Source: Bacteroidia bacterium (GTDB taxonomy: Bacteria; Bacteroidota; Bacteroidia; Bacteroidales; VadinHA17). From it: a stretch of 48,120 bases of DNA. Where the stretch lies: assembly GCA_026391515.1 (NCBI GenBank), contig JAPLEC010000447.1:1-48120 (forward strand). The letters are read 5' to 3'. A model generated the notes under the pieces. It was given only the letters and a program-made list of their open reading frames with translations. It made no database searches and had not been told where the DNA came from. The number at the start of each line of letters is the position of its first letter. Positions within the stretch are counted from its first letter, which is position 1. Below, piece after piece: positions 25,490 to 34,707 of this stretch. The position numbers and the translations under genes were made by a program.

Positions 25490-25837
25490 TCAGGATTTCA
25501 GCAGCTTATCTATTTTTTCAATATAGTCAAGACTATCATCAATAAAAAAAGCAATTTCAGGAACGATGCGAAGCTGTGATCTTACCTTGTGACCAAGATC
25601 AAATCTTATTTTGTGAGCATGATTCTGCACTGTATACAGTATATCACTGTAATTAGCTGAGGGGAAAATGCTTATATATATTTTTGCATAAGAGAGATCG
25701 GGACTGACCCTTACTTTGGTTATTGAAATCATTTTCCCGGGAGCATATTCATTGCCCTTGCGGAGAAATATACCGGCAACTTCTTTCTGAATCAGCTTTG
25801 CTACCTTTTTCTGTCTTGTCGATTCCGTTGATTCCAC
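25490..25837 (-). CDS. rbfA: Ribosome-binding factor A
   Basis: A 115-residue KH-like protein that assists maturation of the 30S subunit (16S rRNA 5' end). VRVSPDLSYAKIYISIFP and LRIVPEIAFFIDDSLDYIEKIDKLL are hallmark segments. The start codon is GTG at 25837; no in-frame ATG gives a better fit. It heads the five-gene minus-strand operon. A -7 element lies at 25860-25867. Confidence 0.94.
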   Translation of the reverse strand: MESTESTRQKKVAKLIQKEVAGIFLRKGNEYAPGKMISITKVRVSPDLSYAKIYISIFPSANYSDILYTVQNHAHKIRFDLGHKVRSQLRIVPEIAFFIDDSLDYIEKIDKLLKS

Positions 25838-25859
25838 AGCTATCTTGTTTTTGATCTGG

Positions 25860-25867
25860 CAAAGGTA
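25860..25867 (-). promoter_or_regulatory. Possible -7 element upstream of rbfA
   Basis: tacctttg on the minus strand matches TAnnTTTG. No TTTG occurs at the normal distance upstream, so only the -7 half is seen. Confidence 0.35.
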
Positions 25868-25887
25868 CTATTTTCCGAGGAAAATAC

Positions 25888-25997
25888 CTCTCCCTAAATC
25901 CCTCCCCCAAGAGGGAGGGACTTAATGAATCTCATTTTTGATATTCAAAAATAACTTCCCCCGCTCTCCTGGGAGCGGGGGACAGGAGGGGGTGAGG
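25888..25997. repeat. C/G-run palindromic repeat between rbfA and trpS
   Basis: Two perfect hairpins, ccctccc/gggaggg (25900-25906 and 25913-25919) and cccccgctc/gagcggggg (25958-25966 and 25973-25981), are framed by outer cctctccc and gggggtgagg strands. It belongs to the class at 7224-7297 and 10411-10475. It lies in the divergent gap. Confidence 0.7.
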
Positions 25998-26062
25998 CAG
26001 ATGGAAATAAATAGCGTACATTCCTAAAAAACTTTTAGCTTTACAGGACTTATTTTTATTAT

Positions 26063-27052
26063 ATGGAGACAGTAGTCAGCGGCATACGATCAACAGGTAA
26101 CCTGCACCTGGGAAATTATTTTGGTGCATTGAAAAACTTTCTGAAAATGCAGAAGGAGAATAATTGCTTTTTCTTTATTGCTGATTATCATTCCCTTACA
26201 ACACATCCAAAACCTGATGACCTCCATGGAAACATAAAACAGATTCTTGCAGAATATCTCGCCTGCGGGATTGATCCGGAAATTGCTACCGTCTTTGTAC
26301 AAAGTGATGTCCCGGAAGTAACTGAATTATACCTCCTGTTAAACATGAATGCCTATGTGGGAGAGCTTGAAAGGACAACATCTTTCAAAGAACAAATCCG
26401 AAAACAACCGGATAATATAAATGCAGGTCTATTGACTTATCCCGTTCTGATGGCTGCAGATATAATTATACATAAAGCCAATAAAGTGCCAGTCGGAAAG
26501 GATCAGGAACAGCACCTTGAAATGACCAGGCGATTTGCAAGACGTTTTAATACACTTTATGAGGTGGATTATTTTCCTGAACCTGAGGCTTATAATTTTG
26601 GAAAAAAACTACTCAAGATACCCGGACTTGACGGCACAGGAAAAATGGGAAAGAGCGAAGGAAACGGCATTTTTCTGGCCGATAGCCCCCAGGAAATAAG
26701 AAAAAAAGTGATGCGGGCAGTTACTGATGCAGGTCCACAAAAGCCTGGTGAAAAACCTTCTGAACCGGTGCAGAACCTCTTTACAATAATGAATGTTGTT
26801 TCGGATCCCTCTACTGTTAAATATTTCACAGAAAAACATGCTTCATGCGAAATACGCTATGGCGATATGAAAAAGCAGCTTGCAGAAGATATAATTAAGG
26901 TTACTGACCCGATAAGGGAAAAGATTAACCTGATTCTTTCTGATAAAAAATACCTTGCAAAAGTAGTATCCTATGGGGCAGAAAAAGCCATAGCCAGCGC
27001 TTCAAAAACTATTCGTGACGTAAGGGAAATAATCGGGTATAAGTCATTCTGA
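26063..27052 (+). CDS. trpS: Tryptophanyl-tRNA synthetase
   Basis: A class I synthetase with 329 residues, the normal length. The HIGH-type motif is HLGN (15-18) in TGNLHLGNYFGA and the KMSKS loop is KMGKS (194-198). The DYHSLTTHP segment and GKDQEQHLEMTR are standard. It is monocistronic as far as can be seen, followed by a hairpin at 27066-27086. I saw no Trp-rich leader ahead of it. Confidence 0.96.
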   Translation: METVVSGIRSTGNLHLGNYFGALKNFLKMQKENNCFFFIADYHSLTTHPKPDDLHGNIKQILAEYLACGIDPEIATVFVQSDVPEVTELYLLLNMNAYVGELERTTSFKEQIRKQPDNINAGLLTYPVLMAADIIIHKANKVPVGKDQEQHLEMTRRFARRFNTLYEVDYFPEPEAYNFGKKLLKIPGLDGTGKMGKSEGNGIFLADSPQEIRKKVMRAVTDAGPQKPGEKPSEPVQNLFTIMNVVSDPSTVKYFTEKHASCEIRYGDMKKQLAEDIIKVTDPIREKINLILSDKKYLAKVVSYGAEKAIASASKTIRDVREIIGYKSF

Positions 27053-27065
27053 CATAATAAAAGAA

Positions 27066-27086
27066 AGCCAGGCTTTTGACCTGGCT
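27066..27086 (+). terminator. Hairpin after trpS
   Basis: agccagg (27066-27072) and cctggct (27080-27086) form a perfect 7-bp stem with a 7-nt loop, 14 nt after the trpS stop. No U tract follows, so termination would need another factor. The rest of the gap to 27274 is A/T-rich without a recognisable element. Confidence 0.5.
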
Positions 27087-27274
27087 GAACTTGAAGAATC
27101 AAGTATATGATTGAGATTGCCTGTGTACTGACATAAAATCAAATAATATGCCAAAAATTATCCCTGTTAATAATTTTATCCTTTTTCAGGGAAAAACCAC
27201 CCGGATAAATGCTTATTTTAGCTAATATTATGTAAATTTAATGATCTGTAAATGACGGCATTAAATATTTTTCT

Positions 27275-28861
27275 ATGAAAAATAAAGAATTATATATGCA
27301 AAACATCACTAATCGTAAAAATGTAACAAATGTTACAAGACGTGGTTTTATATCTGTATGTTCAGCATGCGCAGCCTGTATGGCATTAAGGCCAATTTCC
27401 TTCATTAATCCTTCAGATTCTTCCGGGAAGGCTTTATCGAAGGTGAGAATACGAATTCTTTACTCACTTCATGGACCTGTTCAGACAAAACCCGACTGGC
27501 CAAATATAGGATTTGATTTTAATCCGGCAATGGAGAAAATAAATACCACCCTGGAGAAAAATTTTCCGGATTATGAATTTATTCCGGTAATGGCAACAGG
27601 AGAGGAGGATGCTAAGAAAATAGTCGAACAGGATGCTGCTGAAAATATTGACGGATATCTGGTGTACCAGATGAATTGCTGGAACAGTGTTGTACAAACA
27701 ATAGTTAAAACTGGGAAACCGGTGATTTATGCTGATTTTCAATTCGGAGGGAGTGGTGGTTTTCTTGTTTATACCGCCTCTTTTTTAGGCACTAAAACAC
27801 CTAATCTGGGATTTGTAGCTTCATCGCGCATGGAAGATCTTATTGTTGCTGTCAGCTGCTTTAGCATAGTAAAAAACGGAGGATCAGTTGCCGATTTTGT
27901 AACAGCAACTGAAAAAGCGCGCCTGGATTCAACTCCTGCTGCAGGACATTACTCTGTAAATTCAAATAAGATAAAATCGTTATCTCCCCGGGAGTGCACA
28001 AGTCTGTTGAGCAATTCGAAAATTCTGGCAGTAAGGGACCAGACAGCTAAAGTTGCTGATCGTGTCATGGATATTCCTGTTGAATATATTCCATTCTCAG
28101 AAATAAATGATGCATGGAGCAAAGCCGATAAGGATGAATCAGATGAAATAGCCAGGAAATGGCAAAAATCTGCGCTGGAAGTAGTTGATGTAAACTACGA
28201 AACATTGCTTACATCGGCTGCTATGTATCTGGGTATGAAGAATGTAATGAAGAATCACAATGCAAAAGCGATAACAGTTAACTGTCTGGGTGGATTTTAT
28301 GGAGGCCATATACACGCTTATCCGTGTCTTGGTTTTCATGAACTATGCAACGAGGGACTTGTTGGTGGTTGTGAATGTGATGTAAATTCCACTGCAACCA
28401 TGCTTGCATTTTCAACGATGACTGGCGGAAGACCGGGATTTATATCTGATCCTGTAATTGACACTTCCAAAAGGCAAATAATATATGCCCATTGCGTAGC
28501 TTCAAACAAAGTCTTTGGTCCCACGGGAAAAGCAAATCCATTCAGAATCATGACTCATTCTGAAGACAGAAATGGAGCTTCTGTTCAATCGATTCTGCCG
28601 AAGAACTATATGACAACAACCCTCGAAATCAGCCCATCGCGTAAAGAGATATTATTTCACCAGGCAGTATCGCTGGGCAACGATCCGGACGACAGAGCAT
28701 GCAGAACAAAATTATGTGCCGAACCGGTAGGCGATCTGGAAAAACTATTTAGAATGTGGAATAAATGGGGCTGGCACAGGGTTACATTTTACGGTGACCT
28801 GAAAGATCCGGTTAATGCATTTGCTGAAGCAATCGGTTGGAAAGTGATTGAAGAAGCTTAG
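27275..28861 (+). CDS. Tat-exported sugar-isomerase-like protein
   Basis: A 528-residue protein with a twin-arginine signal (TRRGFISV, arginines 22-23, followed by a Cys/Ala-rich hydrophobic stretch). The mature part resembles the L-fucose/L-arabinose isomerase fold: EFIPVMATGEEDAKKI, DGYLVYQMNCWN, and a C-terminal GDLEKLFRMWNKWGWHRVTFYGD. Exported isomerase-like proteins of this type occur in Bacteroidota and Planctomycetota without known activity. An alternative start at ATG 27296 shortens the n-region and is equally plausible. Followed after 28 nt by the DUF3352-like gene. Confidence 0.65.
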   Translation: MKNKELYMQNITNRKNVTNVTRRGFISVCSACAACMALRPISFINPSDSSGKALSKVRIRILYSLHGPVQTKPDWPNIGFDFNPAMEKINTTLEKNFPDYEFIPVMATGEEDAKKIVEQDAAENIDGYLVYQMNCWNSVVQTIVKTGKPVIYADFQFGGSGGFLVYTASFLGTKTPNLGFVASSRMEDLIVAVSCFSIVKNGGSVADFVTATEKARLDSTPAAGHYSVNSNKIKSLSPRECTSLLSNSKILAVRDQTAKVADRVMDIPVEYIPFSEINDAWSKADKDESDEIARKWQKSALEVVDVNYETLLTSAAMYLGMKNVMKNHNAKAITVNCLGGFYGGHIHAYPCLGFHELCNEGLVGGCECDVNSTATMLAFSTMTGGRPGFISDPVIDTSKRQIIYAHCVASNKVFGPTGKANPFRIMTHSEDRNGASVQSILPKNYMTTTLEISPSRKEILFHQAVSLGNDPDDRACRTKLCAEPVGDLEKLFRMWNKWGWHRVTFYGDLKDPVNAFAEAIGWKVIEEA

Positions 28862-28889
28862 ATACACATCATAAATTAACGCTCCTGCC

Positions 28890-31568
28890 GTGAGAAAACG
28901 GATCGCAATTATTTTAGCAATATTTTTACTCTTCGGTCTTGCAGTGCTTGGTTATTTTCTTCAGCAGGGCAGAAGAGTTCTGCAGACTGATCCTTACAAA
29001 GCAATTTCTCCTGACGCATGTATTATTATTGAAACTATTGATTTACAGAGTTTCATCAATTCGCTGACAACAGGAAAAGGTTTGCCTGGAGAAGCCGGGA
29101 AGATAAAAGAATTTGAGATCCTTAATAAAAAAACAAGATTTCTGGCAGATCAGCTGAATAAAACAGGATATAAAAAAATAATTAGCGGGAGTCATGCCAT
29201 CATTTCATTTAGTTTATCAACAGATCGAAAGCTGCAATCCATACTTTCTATGGCTGTTTCTTCAGAAATCAGGTTAAAGCAGCTCAAAGAAATGCTTAAG
29301 CTTGCAGGAATCAAAACAATAAATGAAAAAAGTGTTTACGGCAAAAGTGTCATTGAACTCCCATATATACTTGATAACCAGAAAGGAACAGTGTTTGTTT
29401 CTATTATTAGCGGATTGTTTATCTGCGCTTCTTCGGAAGAAATGATGAAAAATGCCATTGCTCAGACAACCCGTGAAAGTGATATTAGAAACCTCCCGGG
29501 TTTTTCAAGAATTTTACAGGCATCGGGGAAAAATGAAGATAAGATATTTGTGATCTTCAGTAATCTGCCTCCTCTGTTCAGGTCTGCTTTCAGACAGGAA
29601 TATGCTACATCAACTCAAAAAATCGGCAATCTTGCAGGATGTGCAGGCGCAGATATCTATCTCAACGAAAATGGCCTGGTGATGAGCGGCTACACTGAAA
29701 GTCTTAATCCAAAAGAATTCTTTTATAAATACAAATCGGGAACACCGGGATTATTTCATACATACAAAATACTTCCATCAGCCACAGTGCTTTTTGAATC
29801 AATTTTACTAAACGCAGCACCACGAGCAAAGCAGCCAACAGGGACTAAGGCAGCAGATCTTGCAAATAAGCTGCGTGAATATACAGGTGAAGAGGTGACC
29901 AAAGCGTATATTGATATTAAGGGAAGATCTGTCGAACAGAATACCCTTATGATTTATGAACTTAAAAACCGTGTATATGCTGAAAAAATATTTATTGACG
30001 AGTTCGGTCCGGAGATTAATAAAGACAATATTTTCTTTTTTCAACCTGACGAACAGATAAAAATATCTATCTATTTAACACATTATAAAGGTTTTGCATC
30101 AGCCATGCTCCCGGGTTTTATTCAGGATTTCGACGATTCCTATTTTGCCTTTTATGACAATTTCCTGATAACCGGCAATTCATATATTACCATTTCAAGG
30201 CTTTTATATGATAACCTGTTAAATAAAACTCTTGCAAACGATTTGACTTACAGGGATTTTGAGAGCTCTCTTCCAAGCATTGCCGGATATTTCTTCTATT
30301 GTGTACCATCGCGAATTATTGATTATCTCGCTTGCTATTTCAACGAGAATATTATTAACACCCTGAGGTCAAATAAAAATTCCCTGAATAAAATTCAGGC
30401 AGCCGGGTATCAGTTCATATCAAGTAATGATATGATATATAATAGTTTATCTATAAGGTTCAAAGAGGAAGCAAGAGAAGAATCAAAGACTGAATGGGAA
30501 ACATTATTAGATACTGTTGCAGCTGTTAAGCCGTTCTTTTTTACAAATCATATTACAGGTGCCAGGGAGATTTTCATTCAGGATTTGAAAAACAATGCGT
30601 ACCTGATAAACGCTGCAGGAAGGATACTCTGGAAGGTGCCTCTGGGGGAGCGGATAACAGGAACAATTTATATGATTGATTATTTCAGAAACGGTAAATA
30701 CCAGTTGCTTTTTTCCGGAAAGAAATACCTTCATCTTCTTGACAGGAATGGAAATTATGTAGAAAGATACCCGGTAAAACTAAGATCTCCTGCAACAAAT
30801 TCTCTTGCTCTTTTTGATTATGATAATAACCGCAATTACAGGATTCTTATTGCCGGAGAAGATAAAATGATTTATGCTTATGATAAAACCGGAAGCTTGG
30901 TTAAGGGATGGAAATCTTTCAGAACCAATGGTTATGTTAATTCGGAAATCAATTGGTTCAGGGTTTCCGGGAAAGATTACCTTGTCATTTCCGATGAAAC
31001 ATCATTATATTTTATCGATCGTTCCGGCAATCCACGACTAACGCTTAAAGAGCCGGTAACAAAAGCAAAAGGATCTTCCATCAGGTTAATTTCCGGGACT
31101 CCTCCGTCGGTAGTATGCACAGCCCCTGATGGTACAATTCAGCATATTTATTTTGACGGAAATGTGAAAAAATTCACATTAAGGGTGTTTTCCAGTGACC
31201 ATTTGTTCGATATTTTTGACGTAAATGGAGATGGTTATGGCGAATATATTTTTATTGACAAAGGTATATTGTATCTTTATAATCATAATAGTACAGAAAT
31301 ATTTAAAAGGGAATTCAGTTCAGATGAACTGGGTGGTCCTATAAATTTTGTCTTTTCATCATCCGACATGAAAATCGGAGTTTTTGACATTAAGAAAAAT
31401 CTCATATATCTGATAGACAGAAACGGAGACACTATGAATGGATTTCCATTAAGAGGAGCCTCGATGTTCTCAATCGGGAAATTGTCGGAAAAAAGCGGTT
31501 GGAATCTGATAGTCGGAGGAACCGACAGGTTTTTGTATAATTATAAGCTGGATACCGAAACTAAATAG
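28890..31568 (+). CDS. DUF3352-like protein with C-terminal propeller repeats
   Basis: An 892-residue protein starting at GTG 28890, with a single N-terminal membrane anchor (residues 5-24). Residues about 35-540 resemble the DUF3352 group (DPYKAISPDACIIIETID start). From about 550 on, several units with the theme LDRNGNYVERYP, YDKTGSLVKGW, IDRSGNPR and IDRNGDTMNGFP suggest a beta-propeller of PQQ/FG-GAP type. It probably faces the periplasm. Only 8 nt separate it from the DUF5723 outer-membrane gene, so the two are likely partners. Function unknown. Confidence 0.6.
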   Translation: MRKRIAIILAIFLLFGLAVLGYFLQQGRRVLQTDPYKAISPDACIIIETIDLQSFINSLTTGKGLPGEAGKIKEFEILNKKTRFLADQLNKTGYKKIISGSHAIISFSLSTDRKLQSILSMAVSSEIRLKQLKEMLKLAGIKTINEKSVYGKSVIELPYILDNQKGTVFVSIISGLFICASSEEMMKNAIAQTTRESDIRNLPGFSRILQASGKNEDKIFVIFSNLPPLFRSAFRQEYATSTQKIGNLAGCAGADIYLNENGLVMSGYTESLNPKEFFYKYKSGTPGLFHTYKILPSATVLFESILLNAAPRAKQPTGTKAADLANKLREYTGEEVTKAYIDIKGRSVEQNTLMIYELKNRVYAEKIFIDEFGPEINKDNIFFFQPDEQIKISIYLTHYKGFASAMLPGFIQDFDDSYFAFYDNFLITGNSYITISRLLYDNLLNKTLANDLTYRDFESSLPSIAGYFFYCVPSRIIDYLACYFNENIINTLRSNKNSLNKIQAAGYQFISSNDMIYNSLSIRFKEEAREESKTEWETLLDTVAAVKPFFFTNHITGAREIFIQDLKNNAYLINAAGRILWKVPLGERITGTIYMIDYFRNGKYQLLFSGKKYLHLLDRNGNYVERYPVKLRSPATNSLALFDYDNNRNYRILIAGEDKMIYAYDKTGSLVKGWKSFRTNGYVNSEINWFRVSGKDYLVISDETSLYFIDRSGNPRLTLKEPVTKAKGSSIRLISGTPPSVVCTAPDGTIQHIYFDGNVKKFTLRVFSSDHLFDIFDVNGDGYGEYIFIDKGILYLYNHNSTEIFKREFSSDELGGPINFVFSSSDMKIGVFDIKKNLIYLIDRNGDTMNGFPLRGASMFSIGKLSEKSGWNLIVGGTDRFLYNYKLDTETK

Positions 31569-31576
31569 ATCAAATT

Positions 31577-33067
31577 ATGACTGGGAAAACAAAATATTTT
31601 TTGATGATGCTGATTACAGCTGTTTGTTTAGACGCAACATCCCAGAACAGCCAGGTCCTTTATTATATGAAACTACCTCAAAATCATCTTCTTAACCCTG
31701 CAATCAGGCCTTCTGATAAGTTTTATATAGGACTTCCCGTAATTACAGGTATAAATACAGAATTCGGAAATAATTTTCTGCAGGTTTCTGATATTCTTCC
31801 TTCGGGAACCAAAATTAATTCTTTATTCTTTAAAACCCTTAATCTTAACAAATTGGCCGGAAAGCTAAGGGATCGTAACACAATAACGACCGATGAAAGT
31901 ATTCAACTTTTAGGACTAGGCTTATCATTCGGCAAAGATTTGTATATATTCCTTGATGTTGTTGACAAAATCAATGCAAAAACCATATTACCACGTGACT
32001 TATTGGAATTATACTTAACAGAGCCACCCGATTTTATTGGTAAGACATTTGATTTATCAATGATGAATATGCAGACCCAGTATTACAGGGAGTATGGGTT
32101 GGGATTTTCAAAAAATGTAACAAAAAACTTAAGAATAGGTGCAAAGGTAAAACTCCTATCAGGCATTGCTTCGGCCTCACTTGATAACAAATCTCTTACC
32201 ATGAAAGTTAACAGTGATTTCAGCCAGGCAATAAATGCAGATACCTACCTGAATGTGAGCGGAAAAGAAACCCTGCAAAGAATCTTTACATATAACCATA
32301 TACTTGGCCATCCGGATTCGACTGACAATGGAGACTTAAAAGGTTTTGCATTTGATTATCTTAAAATTCCTGTTTCAAATGTAGGAGCAGCTTTAGATAT
32401 AGGTGCCGTTTATAACCTGGGTAAATTCTTTACTTTTTCTGCAAGTGTTACTGATCTTGGATTCATTAACTGGAAGCACGATCTTAAAAGCTATTATTCG
32501 AAAGACACAATTCATCTGACGGATTTAACCCTTAAGGAAGCTGTAAATAATCCTGATTATGATATAAAAAATTTTATTCATGCATTAGTGGATACAATAA
32601 GGAGAAGTTTTAAAGATACAATACCTAAATCCTTTAGAACGTATCTTCCTACAGGAATCTCTGCAGGAGTAAGCATAAATCTATTACCTGTAATTTCTTT
32701 AGGAGTGTTATCTAATACCAAATTTTATGCAGGCACGGTAAGAGAATCTGTTACACTCTCAGCCAATGCATATCTTGGAAGAATTCTGTCTGCAAGCGTG
32801 AGTTATACAATTGCCAATTACAGTTATAACAACCTGGGTTTCGGCCTTGCTTTTAAAACAGGCAGTATTGTACAATTTTATGTAATTGCTGATAAAATTC
32901 CGCTTAACTGGGGGAAAGTTTATATTGAAAAAGGCCACAGTGGAGATTATTTACCAATACCGGAACCGCAGAGTATGAATTTATTCAATCTCAGTATTGG
33001 GATGAATATTGTTTTTGGCAAACCTGTGACGAAGAAAACAGACAGGCCAATGATTGTGATTCAATAA
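31577..33067 (+). CDS. DUF5723 outer-membrane protein
   Basis: A 496-residue protein with a Sec signal peptide (MTGKTKYFLMMLITAVCLDATSQ is the general region, cleavage near residue 22). LNPAIRPSDKFYIGLPVITGINTEFGNNF is typical of DUF5723, a Bacteroidota family predicted to form a beta-barrel related to PorV-like proteins. Alternating hydrophobic strands run to the C-terminus. Its role is unknown. The preceding gene is 8 nt away. Confidence 0.7.
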   Translation: MTGKTKYFLMMLITAVCLDATSQNSQVLYYMKLPQNHLLNPAIRPSDKFYIGLPVITGINTEFGNNFLQVSDILPSGTKINSLFFKTLNLNKLAGKLRDRNTITTDESIQLLGLGLSFGKDLYIFLDVVDKINAKTILPRDLLELYLTEPPDFIGKTFDLSMMNMQTQYYREYGLGFSKNVTKNLRIGAKVKLLSGIASASLDNKSLTMKVNSDFSQAINADTYLNVSGKETLQRIFTYNHILGHPDSTDNGDLKGFAFDYLKIPVSNVGAALDIGAVYNLGKFFTFSASVTDLGFINWKHDLKSYYSKDTIHLTDLTLKEAVNNPDYDIKNFIHALVDTIRRSFKDTIPKSFRTYLPTGISAGVSINLLPVISLGVLSNTKFYAGTVRESVTLSANAYLGRILSASVSYTIANYSYNNLGFGLAFKTGSIVQFYVIADKIPLNWGKVYIEKGHSGDYLPIPEPQSMNLFNLSIGMNIVFGKPVTKKTDRPMIVIQ

Positions 33068-33089
33068 GAATTTTCAGTAAGAAGAGTTT

Positions 33090-33845
33090 TTACTTATCCG
33101 ACGATCTTAACTGTTTTGCCAGAGAGTTGGCAAACACAAAATCATTTAATATTTCACAGTCGGAATGAAGGATTTCATGTTTAGTGCCTTCCCAGCAGAT
33201 TTTGCCATCATCAATAAAGGTTATTTTTTCTCCAATCTCCATTACCGAATTCATATCGTGAGTATTGACTATTGTTGTCATATTATATTCTTCAGTGAGC
33301 TCTTTTATTAGAGCATCGATAAGAATGGCGGTTATAGGATCGAGTCCCGAGTTGGGTTCATCACAAAATAGATATTTTGGATTTAATGAGATAGCTCTGG
33401 CAATAGCCACTCTTTTTTTCATACCTCCTGATAGTTCGGAGGGAAATAGGGTATTGGCATTTATTATATCAACTCTTTTCAGACAAAAATTAACCCTGTC
33501 AATTTTTTCCAGCGGGCTTTTATTTGTAAACATATCAAGAGGGAACCTGACATTATGTTCAACTGTAAGGGAATCAAAAAGAGCGCTTCCCTGGAACAGC
33601 ATTCCCATCTCTTTACGAATATCTTGTTTCCCGTTAAAATCGAGCTTGTTAAAAAGAACATCATCAAACCAGACTTCGCCGCTGTCTACTTCATGAAGTC
33701 CGACAATTGATTTGAGCAATATAGTTTTTCCGGAACCGCTGCGACCTATAACAAGATTTGTTTTACCACTTTCAAAACTGACAGTGACATCATCCAGCAC
33801 CTTCTTATCGTAGAACGATTTGTTAATATTTTTGACACTAATCAT
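33090..33845 (-). CDS. mlaF: MlaF-like ABC transporter ATPase
   Basis: The ATPase of a phospholipid-transport (Mla-type) ABC system. Walker A is GRSGSGKT, the signature LSGGMKKRVAIARAI, Walker B YLFCDEPNSGLDP. It overlaps the mlaE-like permease by 4 nt. The periplasmic MCE subunit (MlaD) is not next to it in this window. Confidence 0.88.
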   Translation of the reverse strand: MISVKNINKSFYDKKVLDDVTVSFESGKTNLVIGRSGSGKTILLKSIVGLHEVDSGEVWFDDVLFNKLDFNGKQDIRKEMGMLFQGSALFDSLTVEHNVRFPLDMFTNKSPLEKIDRVNFCLKRVDIINANTLFPSELSGGMKKRVAIARAISLNPKYLFCDEPNSGLDPITAILIDALIKELTEEYNMTTIVNTHDMNSVMEIGEKITFIDDGKICWEGTKHEILHSDCEILNDFVFANSLAKQLRSSDK

Positions 33846-34585
33846 GACAGAAGGAGCTGTGTAAGAATTAAATTAAACAACAAAATAAGGATGCTGCTGA
33901 ACACCACTGCTTTAGTGCTTGCCCTACCGACTTCAAGAGATCCGCCATCGACATAATAACCCTGAAATGCTGAAACTGTGGTAATTATAAAAGCAAAAAA
34001 TACAGTTTTAATCAGTGAATAAGTTATATAATAAGGAATGAAAGCATATTGAATTCCATAGATAAAATCTTCGGGAGTCATTGTACCGGTAATTATGACA
34101 ACGCTCCATCCTCCCAGGATGCCGACACATATACTGATGAGTGTAAGAAGAGGGTTAAAAAGAACTGCGGCTATTATCTTAGGAAGTATCAGATACGATG
34201 CAGAATTGACTCCCATTATTTCAAGAGCATCAATTTGTTCTGTAATACGCATAGTACCTATTTCAGATGCAATATTAGAACCGACTTTTCCTGCAAGTAT
34301 CAACGCTATCATGGATGATGAAAATTCAAGAATAATTGAATCGCGGCAGCCAAGACCAACTATATATGTCGGAAGAAATGGATTTTCAGTATTATAAATA
34401 GTCTGAAGGGTAATTACTGCTCCCATAAAAAAAGAAATTATCGTAATAATACCCACAGAATTAAATCCAAGGTAAACCAGCTCATGCATAGTTTGCTTAT
34501 AATATAATGAGGGTTTTTCAGGTTTGGAAAAAACCTTCTTAAGAAGAAGAAAATAGCGTCCGAATAATGTCAGAAACTTAATCAT
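33842..34585 (-). CDS. mlaE: MlaE-like permease
   Basis: A 247-residue inner-membrane permease of the MlaE family, with FGSNIA-like segments (GKVGSNIASEIGTMRITEQIDALEIMGVNSASYLILPKIIA) that are diagnostic for the family, and about five hydrophobic helices. It works with the MlaF ATPase in lipid transport between membranes. Gene order permease-ATPase, with a 4-nt overlap. Confidence 0.9.
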   Translation of the reverse strand: MIKFLTLFGRYFLLLKKVFSKPEKPSLYYKQTMHELVYLGFNSVGIITIISFFMGAVITLQTIYNTENPFLPTYIVGLGCRDSIILEFSSSMIALILAGKVGSNIASEIGTMRITEQIDALEIMGVNSASYLILPKIIAAVLFNPLLTLISICVGILGGWSVVIITGTMTPEDFIYGIQYAFIPYYITYSLIKTVFFAFIITTVSAFQGYYVDGGSLEVGRASTKAVVFSSILILLFNLILTQLLLS

Positions 34586-34670
34586 TCAACGTGTTTAACA
34601 AAAGATAAAATTACAAATATTTAATATATTTCCTTTGCTTGAGTTTTAAAACTGGGAACATAAATAATTA

Positions 34671-34678
34671 TATATTTG
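34671..34678 (+). promoter_or_regulatory. Possible -7 element upstream of manC
   Basis: tatatttg matches TAnnTTTG 29 nt before the manC ATG. No TTTG lies at the normal -33 distance, so the call is partial. Confidence 0.4.
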
Positions 34679-34707
34679 CAAAATATTTAAAATTTAAGGA
34701 ATCATTC

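Noticed and set aside
25838..26062. Trp-rich leader peptide for trpS
   Set aside because: No short frame with Trp codons precedes trpS; the gap is taken by C/G-run hairpins.
33265..33696. 143-residue plus-strand frame inside mlaF
   Set aside because: Antisense to the Walker and signature motif region of the ATPase.
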